Shown piece by piece: positions 44,703-53,430 of a DNA stretch of 64,000 bases. The stretch's first letter is position 1. Every line of letters begins with the position of its first letter. Both the position numbers and the translations under genes were made by a program. Origin of the DNA: Beijerinckiaceae bacterium (GTDB lineage Bacteria; Pseudomonadota; Alphaproteobacteria; Rhizobiales; Beijerinckiaceae); assembly GCA_947478405.1 (NCBI GenBank), contig CANJVX010000003.1:1-64000 (forward strand), in the 5' to 3' direction. The notes beneath the pieces are model-generated. The model saw only the letters and a list, made by a program, of their open reading frames with translations, was not told where the DNA came from and did no database searches.

Positions 44703-45920
44703 ATGAGCCATCGGGAACAGCTTTTGCGCGACATGTTTGTAGCCGCCATTGCAGCCGCTGATCCCGCGCTCTGTGTTCCCAAACATCTGCCGAAAGCCCC
44801 GTCAGGTCGCGTGATTGTGCTGGGGGCTGGCAAAGCCGCAGCCAGCATGGCCAAGGCGGTGGAAGACCATTGGGAAAGTGCCCTCGGAGGGCTTGTCGTC
44901 ACGCGCTATGGCCATGGTGTTTCGTGCCAGCGCATTGAAGTTGTGGAAGCCGCTCATCCGGTGCCCGACGCCGCTGGCCGCGCAGCCGCTGAGCGTATGT
45001 TGCGTCTCGCGCAATCGGCTGGGCCTGATGATCTCGTGCTTTGTCTCATGTCTGGTGGCGGTTCGGCGCTGCTCGCTCTGCCCGCGGACGGCGTGAGCTT
45101 TGAAGAGAAGCAAGAGATCAATCGCGCCTTATTGGCGAGCGGTGCTGGCATCACTGAGATAAATATTGTGCGCCGTCATCTGTCGGCCATTAAGGGCGGA
45201 CAATTGGCGGCAGCCGCTTTTCCCGCGCGCGTGGTCTCGCTTATCATTTCCGATGTGCCGGGTGATGATCTCTGCGCCATCGCCTCCGGTCCCACCGTAC
45301 CTGATCCCACCACACGCGCCCAAGCTGAAGCCATTTGCGCACGACTGAAGATTCCAACGCCCGCTCTTGTTGAAACACCCAAGCCAAGCGATCCGGTTTT
45401 TGCGCGTGTTGAAAATCATCTCATCGGTTCTGGGCTGGCCTCGCTTGAGGCGGCGGCGGAGGTGGCGCGCCAAGCGGGTTATAAGCCGCTGGTGCTGGGC
45501 GATTTCATCGAAGGTGAAGCCCGCGAGATCGGTCTCGTCATGGCGGGTATCGCGCGCCATGTTGCGCGCGAAGGCAAACGCTGCGCAATCATCTCGGGTG
45601 GCGAGGGGCGTGTGAGTGGCGCTGCCAGTGGACGGGGTGGGCGCAACAGCGAATTCTTGCTGTCGCTGGCTCTGGCGCTCGAGGGCACAGACATTTGCGC
45701 TTTGGCGGGCGACACGGATGGCATTGACGGGTCGCAAGACAATGCGGGTGCGCAGATGATGCCGGACACTTTGGCGCGCTCGCGGGCCAAAGGGCTTGAT
45801 CCACGGGCCTTGTTGGATGCGCATTGTGCTTATGACGTGTTTGAAGCCGCAGATGCGCTGGTGGTCACAGGGCCCACGCTCACCAATGTAAATGATGTGC
45901 GCATAGTGCTGGTAGGATAG
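44703..45920 (+). CDS. Glycerate 2-kinase (MOFRL-type, TtuD/GckA)
   Basis: A 405-residue protein. The N-terminal domain has VIVLGAGKAAASMAKAVE, CLMSGGGSALLALPADG and SDVPGDDLCAIASGPTVPD, and the C-terminal MOFRL domain has GGRNSEFLLSLALALEG, GDTDGIDGSQDNAGA. It phosphorylates D-glycerate to 2-phosphoglycerate (some relatives are called hydroxypyruvate reductase in older work). Only two bases separate it from puuE, so both are probably one transcript. Allantoin breakdown gives glyoxylate, which enters metabolism through tartronate semialdehyde and glycerate, so the pair makes sense together. Confidence 0.9.
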   Translation: MSHREQLLRDMFVAAIAAADPALCVPKHLPKAPSGRVIVLGAGKAAASMAKAVEDHWESALGGLVVTRYGHGVSCQRIEVVEAAHPVPDAAGRAAAERMLRLAQSAGPDDLVLCLMSGGGSALLALPADGVSFEEKQEINRALLASGAGITEINIVRRHLSAIKGGQLAAAAFPARVVSLIISDVPGDDLCAIASGPTVPDPTTRAQAEAICARLKIPTPALVETPKPSDPVFARVENHLIGSGLASLEAAAEVARQAGYKPLVLGDFIEGEAREIGLVMAGIARHVAREGKRCAIISGGEGRVSGAASGRGGRNSEFLLSLALALEGTDICALAGDTDGIDGSQDNAGAQMMPDTLARSRAKGLDPRALLDAHCAYDVFEAADALVVTGPTLTNVNDVRIVLVG

Positions 45921-45934
45921 CGCGCCACCTCCGC

Positions 45935-46014
45935 CGTCATTGCGAGCGTAGCGAGGCAATCCAGAAGCCTCACGCGTCGCCTCTGGATTGCTTCGCCTTT
46001 GGCTCGCAATGACG
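45935..46014. repeat. Palindromic intergenic repeat, full copy
   Basis: It starts CGTCATTGCGAGCGTAGCGA and ends GGCTCGCAATGACG. It is followed by GATCCTGAGAGCGTGCGCTG, which is also seen, slightly changed, after the copy at 49.2 kb, so the two copies share flanks. Confidence 0.85.
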
Positions 46015-46066
46015 ATCCTGAGAGCGTGCGCTGTGGCACCTAAGGTGGGGATCGCGCCACCTCACC

Positions 46067-46092
46067 CGTCATTGCCTGCCTCGCAATCACGG
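46067..46092. repeat. Short fragment of the palindromic repeat
   Basis: CGTCATTGC...CTCGCAATCACGG, with the middle missing. It is preceded by CGCGCCACCTC, the same flank that precedes the full copy 130 bases earlier, so it looks like a partial tandem duplicate. Confidence 0.55.
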
Positions 46093-46132
46093 CAAAGGCC
46101 TCCTAAACTGGCCCCAACAAGAAAGACGAATC

Positions 46133-46717
46133 ATGGCCGAACCCTCGACTGAAGACCTCGCCCCGCCGCCCTCATTGTTCAAACTGGGCGGCGTGCTGTT
46201 TTGGATTGGCGTCTTTTCCTTTGGCGGCGGGCTGTCGGGCTGGATCCATCGGCAGGTCGTGCATCGCTATCGCTGGATGACGAATGAGGATTTTCTCTCC
46301 GGCATCGCTTTGGCGCAAATCCTGCCGGGTGCCAATGTCACCAATCTGTGCGTCTATGTCGGCTATCGCATCCGCGGTTCTTGGGGCGCCACCATGTCGC
46401 TCTTTGCGCTCATGTCGGGGCCTACTGTTCTCTGTGTTCTCGTCGCCATCGGCTATCATTACGTGCAGGATTATCCGGTGCTGCACGCTTGCGTTGATGG
46501 TGTGGCGGCTGCAGCTGTGGGCCTGAATTTACGTCTTGGAGTCGTCGGCACGCAGCGGATTTATCGCATGCACCGCGTGGCGCCCATGATCGCCATGGTG
46601 GCGACTTTTGTTGCCGTGGGCGTCATGGAATGGCCACTTGTGCCGGTGGTTCTCATCATCGCGCCTTTGAGTGTTGCAGCCGTCTGGCCTCGCAAGGGAG
46701 GCGCCGCCCATGCGTGA
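46133..46717 (+). CDS. Chromate transporter, short-CHR subunit 1
   Basis: A 194-residue membrane protein. FWIGVFSFGGGLSGWI and IALAQILPGANVTNLCVYVG match the CHR domain (the family form is LAQALPGP), with several membrane spans. It would act with the next gene's product as a two-subunit chromate (or sulfate-like anion) exporter. The second gene starts inside its 3' end (8-base overlap), as in other short-CHR pairs. Confidence 0.87.
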   Translation: MAEPSTEDLAPPPSLFKLGGVLFWIGVFSFGGGLSGWIHRQVVHRYRWMTNEDFLSGIALAQILPGANVTNLCVYVGYRIRGSWGATMSLFALMSGPTVLCVLVAIGYHYVQDYPVLHACVDGVAAAAVGLNLRLGVVGTQRIYRMHRVAPMIAMVATFVAVGVMEWPLVPVVLIIAPLSVAAVWPRKGGAAHA

Positions 46718-47276
46718 GGATTCTTCGCTCTCTCCCTATCTCGCTTTGATGAGCGTCTTCGTGCCGCTCTCGTTGGTGGCGATTGGCGGCGGGCCTTCGA
46801 TTTTTGCACCGATCCAGAAAGAGGCGGTTGATGTCCAGCATTGGATGTCAGCGCGTGAATTCATCGAAATATTCGCCGTGGCGCGTGTGGCGCCGGGGCC
46901 GGGCTCGATGCTGGGCACGTTGATCGGCTGGAAGGTCGCGGGCTGGAGCGGCGCCATTGTGGCCACACTCGCACTCTTCGTGCCCTCGTCGCTGCTTTGT
47001 CTGGCGGTCTCGAAAGTCTGGAACCGGTATCGCGGGCGCGAATGGCATGCGGCGATGGAAATGGGTCTCGCCCCCATCGGCACCGGATTGATGTTTTCGG
47101 GCGCCATTGCCATTTTCCGCATGGCCCAAGCTGGCCCCTTGGCCTGGGGGCTGGCGATCTTTGTTGGCGCCATGCTGACATGGCGCCCGCGCATGCATCC
47201 ATTCGCGCTTTTGGGCGTAGGCGCGCTGGTGTTCAATCTGGATCTCTGGCTCGCCCAGAGCGGCCTTTTGCGCTAA
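46710..47276 (+). CDS. Chromate transporter, short-CHR subunit 2
   Basis: A 188-residue membrane protein with a second CHR domain: VPLSLVAIGGGPSIFAPIQ, IFAVARVAPGPGSMLGTLIG and several hydrophobic spans. The RVAPGPGSM motif is the partner form of LAQ..PG. Overlaps the first subunit by eight bases, so the two are translationally coupled. A split ChrA pair is normal in many bacteria and is not a frameshift: both have complete spans. Confidence 0.87.
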   Translation: MREDSSLSPYLALMSVFVPLSLVAIGGGPSIFAPIQKEAVDVQHWMSAREFIEIFAVARVAPGPGSMLGTLIGWKVAGWSGAIVATLALFVPSSLLCLAVSKVWNRYRGREWHAAMEMGLAPIGTGLMFSGAIAIFRMAQAGPLAWGLAIFVGAMLTWRPRMHPFALLGVGALVFNLDLWLAQSGLLR

Positions 47277-47309
47277 ACTAGGTTTCCCGCTTTCCAATAG
47301 GAGATGAGA

Positions 47310-47624
47310 ATGACGCGCGTGGATGTGATGAGCCTCGAAGAGCTACAAAAAGCACTGGCGGAGGATTCGATCCATCTGATTGATGTGCGCGAGCCGTATG
47401 AATTCGTAGCCGGTCACATTCCCGGTGCGCTCAACATGCCGCTGTCCACCTTTGATCCTGCGGCTTTACCCGAAGACAAGCCTGTGGTTTTGTCCTGCCG
47501 CTCGGGTGCGCGCACGCTTCAGGGGCTTGAGTTTGCGCAAGCTTCTGGCCGTATTGATGTTCACACACATTTTCAGGGTTCGATGAATGCCTGGGTTGCG
47601 GCCGGCCTGCCGGTCGAACAATAA
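47310..47624 (+). CDS. Rhodanese-like single-domain sulfurtransferase
   Basis: A 104-residue protein. The active-site loop is CRSGARTL with Cys63, preceded by HLIDVREPYEFVAGHIPGA, the usual rhodanese core. Lacks a signal peptide, so it acts in the cytoplasm, moving sulfane sulfur between thiosulfate or persulfide and an acceptor. The second ATG (six bases after AGGAG) is preferred to the first, which is too close to the ribosome site. It follows the chromate transporter genes by 33 bases and may be cotranscribed. Confidence 0.9.
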   Translation: MTRVDVMSLEELQKALAEDSIHLIDVREPYEFVAGHIPGALNMPLSTFDPAALPEDKPVVLSCRSGARTLQGLEFAQASGRIDVHTHFQGSMNAWVAAGLPVEQ

Positions 47625-47733
47625 AAGTCTTCACGCTTTTGTGAGAAATGTACAGGAACCGTCATATTTTACAGGCGTTACTTGCACTAGATTTGAAACG
47701 CGGCACTCAGCCGTAATGAGGGGAGGTCACCGC

Positions 47734-48174
47734 ATGATCCGTGGAATTTTTATTGCTGCCGCACTTGCGGCAGGATTGTCATCTGTCGCATCGGCGCAGA
47801 ATAATGTCATCGGTGAGCGTCAGCAATTGATGAAGGGCTTGGCCCAAGCTGGCCGTGCGCCGGGAGCGATGCTGAAGGGCGAACAGGCTTTTGATCTGGC
47901 TGCAGTGCAGGCCTCGCTCAAGACTTTTGCAGAGACTGCCAAAAAGGCCCCCACACTGTTTCCAGTTGGAAGCGAGACCGGCAATGAGACGGCGGCTCTC
48001 CCCAAAATCTGGACAGACAAGGCCGACTTCGAAGCCAAATGGGCAAAGTTCGGGGCTGATGCCGAAGCTGCGCAAAGCGCGGTCAAGGATGAGGCAAGTT
48101 TCAAATCGACATTCCCGAATGTCGTGCGTGCCTGTGGCGGGTGCCACGAAGGTTATCGCGCCAAGAAGAATTGA
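47734..48174 (+). CDS. Cytochrome c'
   Basis: A 146-residue periplasmic protein with a signal peptide (LSSVASAQ). The heme site CGGCH lies at 134-138 at the very end, with EGYR after it, which is the class II cytochrome c' layout of a four-helix bundle; helices are visible in GERQQLMKGLAQAGR and KTFAETAKKAP. Family members bind NO and CO and probably protect against nitrosative stress. GGGGAGG precedes the ATG. A terminator hairpin follows, and a diheme cytochrome gene comes next. Confidence 0.93.
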   Translation: MIRGIFIAAALAAGLSSVASAQNNVIGERQQLMKGLAQAGRAPGAMLKGEQAFDLAAVQASLKTFAETAKKAPTLFPVGSETGNETAALPKIWTDKADFEAKWAKFGADAEAAQSAVKDEASFKSTFPNVVRACGGCHEGYRAKKN

Positions 48175-48189
48175 TTGTTCGAGATTAAG

Positions 48190-48222
48190 CAGCCTCTTTT
48201 TGTCGATCTGAAAAAGAGGCTG
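48190..48222 (+). terminator. Rho-independent-like terminator after cytochrome c' gene
   Basis: CAGCCTCTTTTT pairs exactly with AAAAAGAGGCTG (12 pairs) around a 9-base loop, followed by TTTCTTCG. The U tract is short but the stem is strong, and it sits 15 bases after the cytochrome c' stop. It would separate that gene from the downstream diheme cytochrome. Confidence 0.75.
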
Positions 48223-48263
48223 TTTCTTCGGGATGCTTCTGCTGCACGAGGGGGAGTGTCATT

Positions 48264-49193
48264 ATGAAACGTTTTTTTCCTGATTTTTTCTTGCTTATTG
48301 TTGCTGCGGTCGTGGTTGCGTGGTGGATCACGCGACCAGCAATGCTCACGGCCTCGGAGGCAGTCGGCGTTGAGCGCCCAGGTGACCTTGCCAATGGCGA
48401 ACTCGTTTTCAATGCGGGCGGCTGCGCCTCTTGTCATATGACACCGGGCCAGACTGACCGTCGGAGACTAGGTGGCGGGCTCGCCCTGAAAACGGATTTC
48501 GGGACATTCATTGTTCCGAATATTTCGACCCATAAAGCCGACGGCATTGGTGCATGGACAGCTTTGGAATTAGCCAATGCCATGCAGCGAGGTGTGTCGC
48601 CCAAGGGCGAGCACTATTATCCGGCATTTCCTTATGCGGCTTATGCGCATGCCAATATTGATGATCTGCGCGATCTCATGGTCTATCTGCGCACATTGCC
48701 TGCTGTTTCGGGCAAGGCCGCGGGTCATGATCTGCAATTTCCATTTTCCATGCGCCGGTTTGTGGGCCTATGGAAAGTACTCTTCTTGGACGCAGCTCCG
48801 ATTGTCGACAATCCAACGCAAACAGAAGCGTGGAATCGCGGTCATTATTTGGCTGATGCGCTTGGTCATTGCGGGGAATGTCATTCCCCGCGCAATTTTC
48901 TGGGCGGTATTGTGCAAGGACAGCGCTATGCCGGCGGGCCGGACCCTGAAGGGCGCGGCTGGGTTCCCAATATCACAGCCAAGGGAATCGGCTCATGGTC
49001 CAAAGCAGATGTCGCGGACATGCTGGCCACGGGCTTTACACCGGATTTCGATTCTGTGGGCTCTTCCATGGCTGATGTGGTGAAGAATATGGCGGCTCTG
49101 CCAAAAGCAGATCGCCTGGCCATAGCCGAATATCTGAAAAGCTTGCCCGCGGTGGATGGGCCGACGAAGCTACCAAAGCCACCCAAGAAATAG
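48264..49193 (+). CDS. Membrane-anchored diheme cytochrome c
   Basis: A 309-residue protein. The N-terminal 22 residues (FFLLIVAAVVVAWWIT) form a membrane anchor. Two heme-binding motifs are seen: CASCH at 54-58 and CGECH at 203-207, each in a class I cytochrome fold (TDRRRLGGGLALKTDFGTF and NFLGGIVQGQRYAGG). The build resembles cytochrome subunits of alcohol, nicotinate or sorbitol dehydrogenases and of sulfur-oxidising systems. It probably carries electrons in the periplasm. The partner dehydrogenase is not in the window. The GGGGGAG site before the ATG is good. Confidence 0.9.
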   Translation: MKRFFPDFFLLIVAAVVVAWWITRPAMLTASEAVGVERPGDLANGELVFNAGGCASCHMTPGQTDRRRLGGGLALKTDFGTFIVPNISTHKADGIGAWTALELANAMQRGVSPKGEHYYPAFPYAAYAHANIDDLRDLMVYLRTLPAVSGKAAGHDLQFPFSMRRFVGLWKVLFLDAAPIVDNPTQTEAWNRGHYLADALGHCGECHSPRNFLGGIVQGQRYAGGPDPEGRGWVPNITAKGIGSWSKADVADMLATGFTPDFDSVGSSMADVVKNMAALPKADRLAIAEYLKSLPAVDGPTKLPKPPKK

Positions 49194-49218
49194 CCTTGTC
49201 TTGACGCGCCCGCTCTCT

Positions 49219-49300
49219 GGTCATTGCGAGGGTAGCGAAGTAATCCAGCGGCCTCACGTGCGGCCTTCTGGCTTGCTTCGCCTTGCGGCTCGCAATGACG
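49219..49300. repeat. Palindromic intergenic repeat, full copy
   Basis: Begins GGTCATTGCGAGGGTAGCGA and ends GCGGCTCGCAATGACG. The following GATTCTGAAAGAGCGCGCTG matches the flank after the 45.9-kb copy. It lies between the diheme cytochrome and the DMT exporter genes. Confidence 0.85.
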
Positions 49301-49402
49301 ATTCTGAAAGAGCGCGCTGTAGGAGCCTCCCTCCCCCTTGGGGGAGGGCTGAGCAGTCGCGCCATCTCGCCTCCACTTTTGACACCACCGCTGACGCCCC
49401 CC

Positions 49403-50350
49403 ATGGTGCGGCGCGTAAACAGAAGCGGAATCATGCTCGTCGGCATTACAGCGAAAATCACATCGACCCTGCTCTTTGCGGGCATGCTGGCGCTCGTCAA
49501 ATATTACAGCGCCTATCCCATCGCCGAGCTCGTCTTCTTCCGCTCCGCCTTCGCGCTCTTTGTGCTTGTTTTCTGGTTGCTGATGCGCGGCGATTTTCCA
49601 CGAGCACTCTATACGAAATGGCTGTCGGGCCATCTCGTGCGCTCGGTCGCGGGCGTGGGCAGTATGTTTCTCATGTTTGCCGCCTATGGCATTCTACCCC
49701 TCGCCGATGTCACCGCCATAGGCTATGCAGCGCCCTTGCTCATCGTTGTCTTTGCCGCGCTTTTGTTGCGCGAAAAAGTGAATGCCGGCCGCTGGGCGGC
49801 GGTCTGCGTGGGCTTCGGCGGCGTGATCGTGATGCTCTGGGAGCATCTGGGTGCGGGTCTCAAATCTGCCAACGCCATTGGCGCGCTCTGCGCTTTGAGT
49901 GGTGCGGCACTCGTGTCCATCGCTATGATCCAGACACGCCGCCTGACGCGCACCGAAGATACGGGTGCCATCGTTTTCTATTTTCAAGGCACCACGACTT
50001 TGGCGAGCCTGCTCGTCCTGTTGCTTGCTGAAATCTGGCCTAGCGATTGGCTGCTGGGCGCAGTGCTTCATTCGCAGGTGTGGATCTGGCCGGAAGCTGC
50101 CCATTGGTGGCCATTGATCTGCACGGGCCTGCTGGGCGGTGCGGGCCAGATTTTCATGACGCAAAGCTATCGCTACACCGATGCCTCCATCGTCGCCTGT
50201 TTTGATTATACGTCCATGATCTGGGCCCTCGTGCTGGGTTTTGTCATGTTCGGCGAGCTTCCCGCCGCCATTGCGCTGATTGGCGCAGCTATCATCGCCT
50301 GTGGTGGCTTGCTCGCCATTTTCAGTGAACGCGCGGCTCGCAAGGCCTAA
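49403..50350 (+). CDS. DMT-family (EamA) transporter
   Basis: A 315-residue membrane protein with ten predicted spans and two EamA repeats (STLLFAGMLALVKYYSAYPIAE and NAIGALCALSGAALVSIAM). Sequence ends AIFSERAARK. Drug/metabolite transporters of this family export amino acids, nucleosides or other small solutes; the substrate is unknown. The start is one of two nearby ATGs; the first fits the signal of an N-terminal cytoplasmic tail. No link to its neighbours is clear. Confidence 0.88.
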   Translation: MVRRVNRSGIMLVGITAKITSTLLFAGMLALVKYYSAYPIAELVFFRSAFALFVLVFWLLMRGDFPRALYTKWLSGHLVRSVAGVGSMFLMFAAYGILPLADVTAIGYAAPLLIVVFAALLLREKVNAGRWAAVCVGFGGVIVMLWEHLGAGLKSANAIGALCALSGAALVSIAMIQTRRLTRTEDTGAIVFYFQGTTTLASLLVLLLAEIWPSDWLLGAVLHSQVWIWPEAAHWWPLICTGLLGGAGQIFMTQSYRYTDASIVACFDYTSMIWALVLGFVMFGELPAAIALIGAAIIACGGLLAIFSERAARKA

Positions 50351-50423
50351 AAATCGTTCGTTATTCCAAACGAAACCGGCTAATATCCGGAACGATGTTT
50401 CTGCAATGTGGAGTCGTCTCGCA

Positions 50424-51041
50424 ATGGGCGTTGAGGGTCGTGACAAGGTGAAGGCGCTCGAGGCCGGGGCTGTGGCACTCTCGGGTCAGCTCGGCAAAAC
50501 CGTGCAGCGTTTGCGCAAGGCCTATAATCTCTCGCTCTCTGAATTGTCCGAGCAATCGGGCGTCGCCAAATCCATCATCAGCCAGATTGAGCGCAACGAG
50601 ACCAATCCGACACTGGCGACCATCTGGCGTCTGGCGCAGGCGCTGGATGTTTCCATAGAGCGCGTCCTGCAGACGGCCGAAGACGAGCCCTTTATCGAAA
50701 AGACCAACAAGGGCGAGACGCCCATGCTCTTTTCCGATGATGGAAAATGCCGCCTTGGCATTATCGGCTGGATCAAAACAGTTGAATGGCTGCAATGGTA
50801 TGATTTTCATGCCGAGCCCGGCGGTGTGCTGGAATCTGATCCCCATCAGCGCGGATCGATTGAATGCCTATCGGTCATTTCAGGCGAGCTGGAAGTAGAG
50901 GTCTCGGGCGTGATCGAACAGGCGAAGGGGGGGGATACGCTGCGCTATCGGTGCGACCGCCCCCATGTCATTCGCAACACCGGCAAAAAGCCGGCCCACG
51001 CCACAATGGTCTGTATCCTCAAAGCTGCTGTTATGGAGTGA
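50424..51041 (+). CDS. XRE-family regulator with C-terminal cupin
   Basis: A 205-residue protein. The helix-turn-helix domain (about 20-80) reads TVQRLRKAYNLSLSELSEQSG, VAKSIISQIERNETNPTLATIW, and a cupin domain (about 120-200) begins WYDFHAEPGGVLESDPHQRG. Such XRE-cupin proteins sense small molecules and regulate metabolic or transport genes. The GGAG site is nine bases before the ATG at MGVEGRD; the upstream ATG (MWSRLA) is possible. It lies 12 bases before the GTG of the next gene and probably belongs to one transcript with it. Confidence 0.85.
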   Translation: MGVEGRDKVKALEAGAVALSGQLGKTVQRLRKAYNLSLSELSEQSGVAKSIISQIERNETNPTLATIWRLAQALDVSIERVLQTAEDEPFIEKTNKGETPMLFSDDGKCRLGIIGWIKTVEWLQWYDFHAEPGGVLESDPHQRGSIECLSVISGELEVEVSGVIEQAKGGDTLRYRCDRPHVIRNTGKKPAHATMVCILKAAVME

Positions 51042-51053
51042 GCGGAGGTTTTT

Positions 51054-51464
51054 GTGTCTGCACCGATGCTGGAATATCGGATCGAGGAGGAGGGCCCGGT
51101 TTTTTCCGAGCTCTGGCTGCTCGAAGATGCACCCCATCGGGAAGATGGGCCAGCCTGGATTATGCATCGCAAGAGCGATGGCGCGGTGGCCTTCGAGCTC
51201 TGGTATTCTCACGGCCAATTGCATCGCGAAAACGGCCCCGCCGCGCTTTATTATGATTGCGAGACAGGTCGCGTGAGTGAGGCGCATTATTTTTGCAAAG
51301 GGCAATTGTTTCGTGCTGATGACGGGCCGCAGACCATGACATTTGATACACGAGGCCGGCTTGCCGATGCGCTTTGGTATGAGGGCCAGGATGTGCAACA
51401 GCTCACGCTGTCGCATTGGCTCTGGCTGACGAGCGCGCGCGCGGGTGAGCGGGGTCTGCGCTGA
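51054..51464 (+). CDS. HRxDGPA-type repeat protein of unknown function, coupled to the Mla genes
   Basis: A 136-residue protein starting at GTG; GGAGG six bases upstream fixes the start. Three units share a pattern: APHREDGPAWIMHR, QLHRENGPAALYYD and QLFRADDGPQTMTFD, each with an [HF]R.x(D/N)GP core. These resemble MORN-like repeats seen in other bacterial proteins. The C terminus (WLWLTSARAGERGLR) has a short amphipathic or membrane-touching helix. Its stop codon overlaps the ATG of the permease gene by one base (TGATG), so it is translated with the Mla-type transporter. Function unknown. Confidence 0.68.
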   Translation: MSAPMLEYRIEEEGPVFSELWLLEDAPHREDGPAWIMHRKSDGAVAFELWYSHGQLHRENGPAALYYDCETGRVSEAHYFCKGQLFRADDGPQTMTFDTRGRLADALWYEGQDVQQLTLSHWLWLTSARAGERGLR

Positions 51465-52597
51465 TGAATGCGACCCCCGGTTTCGTCGAAAAGACCATTG
51501 GCGAGCGTTTGCATCTCATCCTGACCGGGGCTTGGGCGATCAGCAGCTCCGCTGAACTTGAGGGCGCCGCCCGGCTGTTGCAGTCGGCCGCTCTTCGGGG
51601 CTCCAAAGTGACACTTGATCTCGACAAGGTCGAGCGCATCGACACGGCTGGTGCCTGGATGATAGACCGTGTGCGCACGGCCATCGTCGCTCATGGTATT
51701 GATGCGGAATATGGCGTCACACGGCCTGAATTCGAGTTGCTTTTGGCGCAAGCCAAATATGAAGACTTTCGGCATAAGCCTGTCGCGCAAGGTAATCTTT
51801 TCATTACGCTTCTGGCAGATGTCGGCGAGAATGTTGTCGGTATTTTCCGCAATCTTCTGGGCGGTGTGTCCTTTCTGGGCGAGGTGATTCAATCTCTGGT
51901 GAAAGTGATGCTCAATCCGGCGCGCTTTCGTGGGACGTCGGTCGTCTTCCATATTGAGGCCTTTGCCTTTCGCTCGCTGCCGATCATTGCACTGATCAAT
52001 TTTCTGGTTGGCTGTATTGTGGCGCAGCAATCGATCTTCCAATTGCAGAAATTTGGTGCCGCGACCTTCGCAGTCGATCTCATCGGCATTTTGAGCTTGC
52101 GCGAATTGGCGGTGCTGCTGACCTCGATCATGATTGCAGGTCGCTCGGGCTCGGCCATCACAGCGGAGCTGGGCTCGATGAAAATGCGCGAGGAAATAGA
52201 TGCGCTTCGCGTGATGGGTCTCAACCCCATCGACGTGCTCGTCATGCCCCGCATCATGGCCTTGTTGATCAGCCTGCCGCTCCTGACCTTTGTCGCAGAT
52301 CTTGCCGCTATTTTCGGTGGGCTGTTGGTGGCCTGGGTTTATGGCGATATCAGCCCGGACGTTTTTTTGGGGCGCCTGCAATCCGCCATTGCGCTCAACA
52401 CATTTATGGTTGGCATCATCAAGGCGCCGTTCATGGCGATGGTCATCGGTCTTATTGCCGCGATGGAAGGTCTGGCCACACAGGGCTCGGCAGAATCGCT
52501 GGGCCGTCAGGTCACGGCCTCGGTGGTGAAATCTATTTTCATGGTGATTGTCGTCGACGGCATTTTCGCCATGTTCTTTGCAGCCATCCGCTATTGA
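51464..52597 (+). CDS. mlaE: MlaE-type lipid ABC transporter permease with N-terminal STAS domain
   Basis: A 377-residue protein. Residues about 1-105 form a STAS-like domain (KVTLDLDKVERIDTAGAWMI), which in E. coli is the separate MlaB. From about 130 the MlaE permease follows: FLVGCIVAQQSI, ITAELGSMKMREEIDALRVMGLNPIDVLVMPR and MVIGLIAAMEGLAT. The E-helix motif EIDALRVMGLNP is characteristic. It transports phospholipids between outer and inner membranes. Starts inside the previous stop codon, and the ATPase gene follows nine bases on. Confidence 0.93.
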   Translation: MNATPGFVEKTIGERLHLILTGAWAISSSAELEGAARLLQSAALRGSKVTLDLDKVERIDTAGAWMIDRVRTAIVAHGIDAEYGVTRPEFELLLAQAKYEDFRHKPVAQGNLFITLLADVGENVVGIFRNLLGGVSFLGEVIQSLVKVMLNPARFRGTSVVFHIEAFAFRSLPIIALINFLVGCIVAQQSIFQLQKFGAATFAVDLIGILSLRELAVLLTSIMIAGRSGSAITAELGSMKMREEIDALRVMGLNPIDVLVMPRIMALLISLPLLTFVADLAAIFGGLLVAWVYGDISPDVFLGRLQSAIALNTFMVGIIKAPFMAMVIGLIAAMEGLATQGSAESLGRQVTASVVKSIFMVIVVDGIFAMFFAAIRY

Positions 52598-52605
52598 GGC
52601 GCGCC

Positions 52606-53385
52606 ATGCAGACTGACGTACCAGCCATCAGCGTTCGCGGTGTCACCGTCGGTTTTGGCGAGAAAATCATTCTCGACAAGCTCGACCTTGATGTGCGGCG
52701 TGGCGAAGTTTTGGGTTTTGTCGGGGGCTCGGGCTCTGGCAAGTCAGTGCTCACGCGCACCATTCTCGGGTTGGTGCAACAACGCGCTGGCACGATTGAG
52801 GTCTTTGGTCAGAATCTGGCGGGTCTCGATGCCGAACAACATCGCATCATGGAGCGGCGCTGGGGTGTTTTGTTTCAGCATGGCGCGCTTTTCTCGGGCC
52901 TGACCGTGCGGCAGAATATCCAAGTGCCGATGCGCGAATATCTCAATCTCTCGCAAGAGCTCATGGATGAGCTGGCCATGCTGAAAATCCGCATGGTGGG
53001 TCTCAATCCCGATGCCGGGGATAAATTCCCGTCCGAATTATCAGGCGGCATGATCAAGCGCGCAGCTCTGGCGCGCGCATTGGCGCTTGATCCCGAAATC
53101 GTCTTTCTGGATGAGCCGACCTCAGGCCTTGACCCCATTGGCGCAGCTGAATTCGATGAGCTGATTGCGACGCTGCAGAAGACGCTTGGCCTCACCGTCT
53201 ACATGGTTACCCATGATCTCGACTCGCTCTATTCGATTTGTGATCGCATAGCTGCTCTGGCGGACCGGCGGATTATTGCCACCGGCACGCTGGAGGAGAT
53301 CCTTGAGGTGCGCCATCCCTGGGTCCAGTCCTATTTCCACGGCGCGCGCGCCCGAGGGCGAGCGATACCGGCGGCCTCGTCTTGA
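52606..53385 (+). CDS. mlaF: MlaF-type lipid ABC transporter ATPase
   Basis: A 259-residue ATPase. Walker A GGSGSGKS with Lys46, Q loop LFQHGALFSGLTVRQN, signature LSGGMIKRAAL, Walker B IVFLDEPTSGLD and switch His in VTHDLDS are all present. The ATG is preferred over an in-frame TTG 12 bases earlier. It pairs with the MlaE-type permease and is followed by the MCE protein. Confidence 0.93.
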   Translation: MQTDVPAISVRGVTVGFGEKIILDKLDLDVRRGEVLGFVGGSGSGKSVLTRTILGLVQQRAGTIEVFGQNLAGLDAEQHRIMERRWGVLFQHGALFSGLTVRQNIQVPMREYLNLSQELMDELAMLKIRMVGLNPDAGDKFPSELSGGMIKRAALARALALDPEIVFLDEPTSGLDPIGAAEFDELIATLQKTLGLTVYMVTHDLDSLYSICDRIAALADRRIIATGTLEEILEVRHPWVQSYFHGARARGRAIPAASS

Positions 53386-53430
53386 AAGGGCCGTGAAAGC
53401 TTGCGACTGTCAGATTGATTCGAGAGACAC

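Noticed and set aside
46133-47276. A frameshifted chrA gene
   Set aside because: Both frames contain complete CHR domains with their own starts, and overlapping short-CHR pairs are a known natural arrangement.
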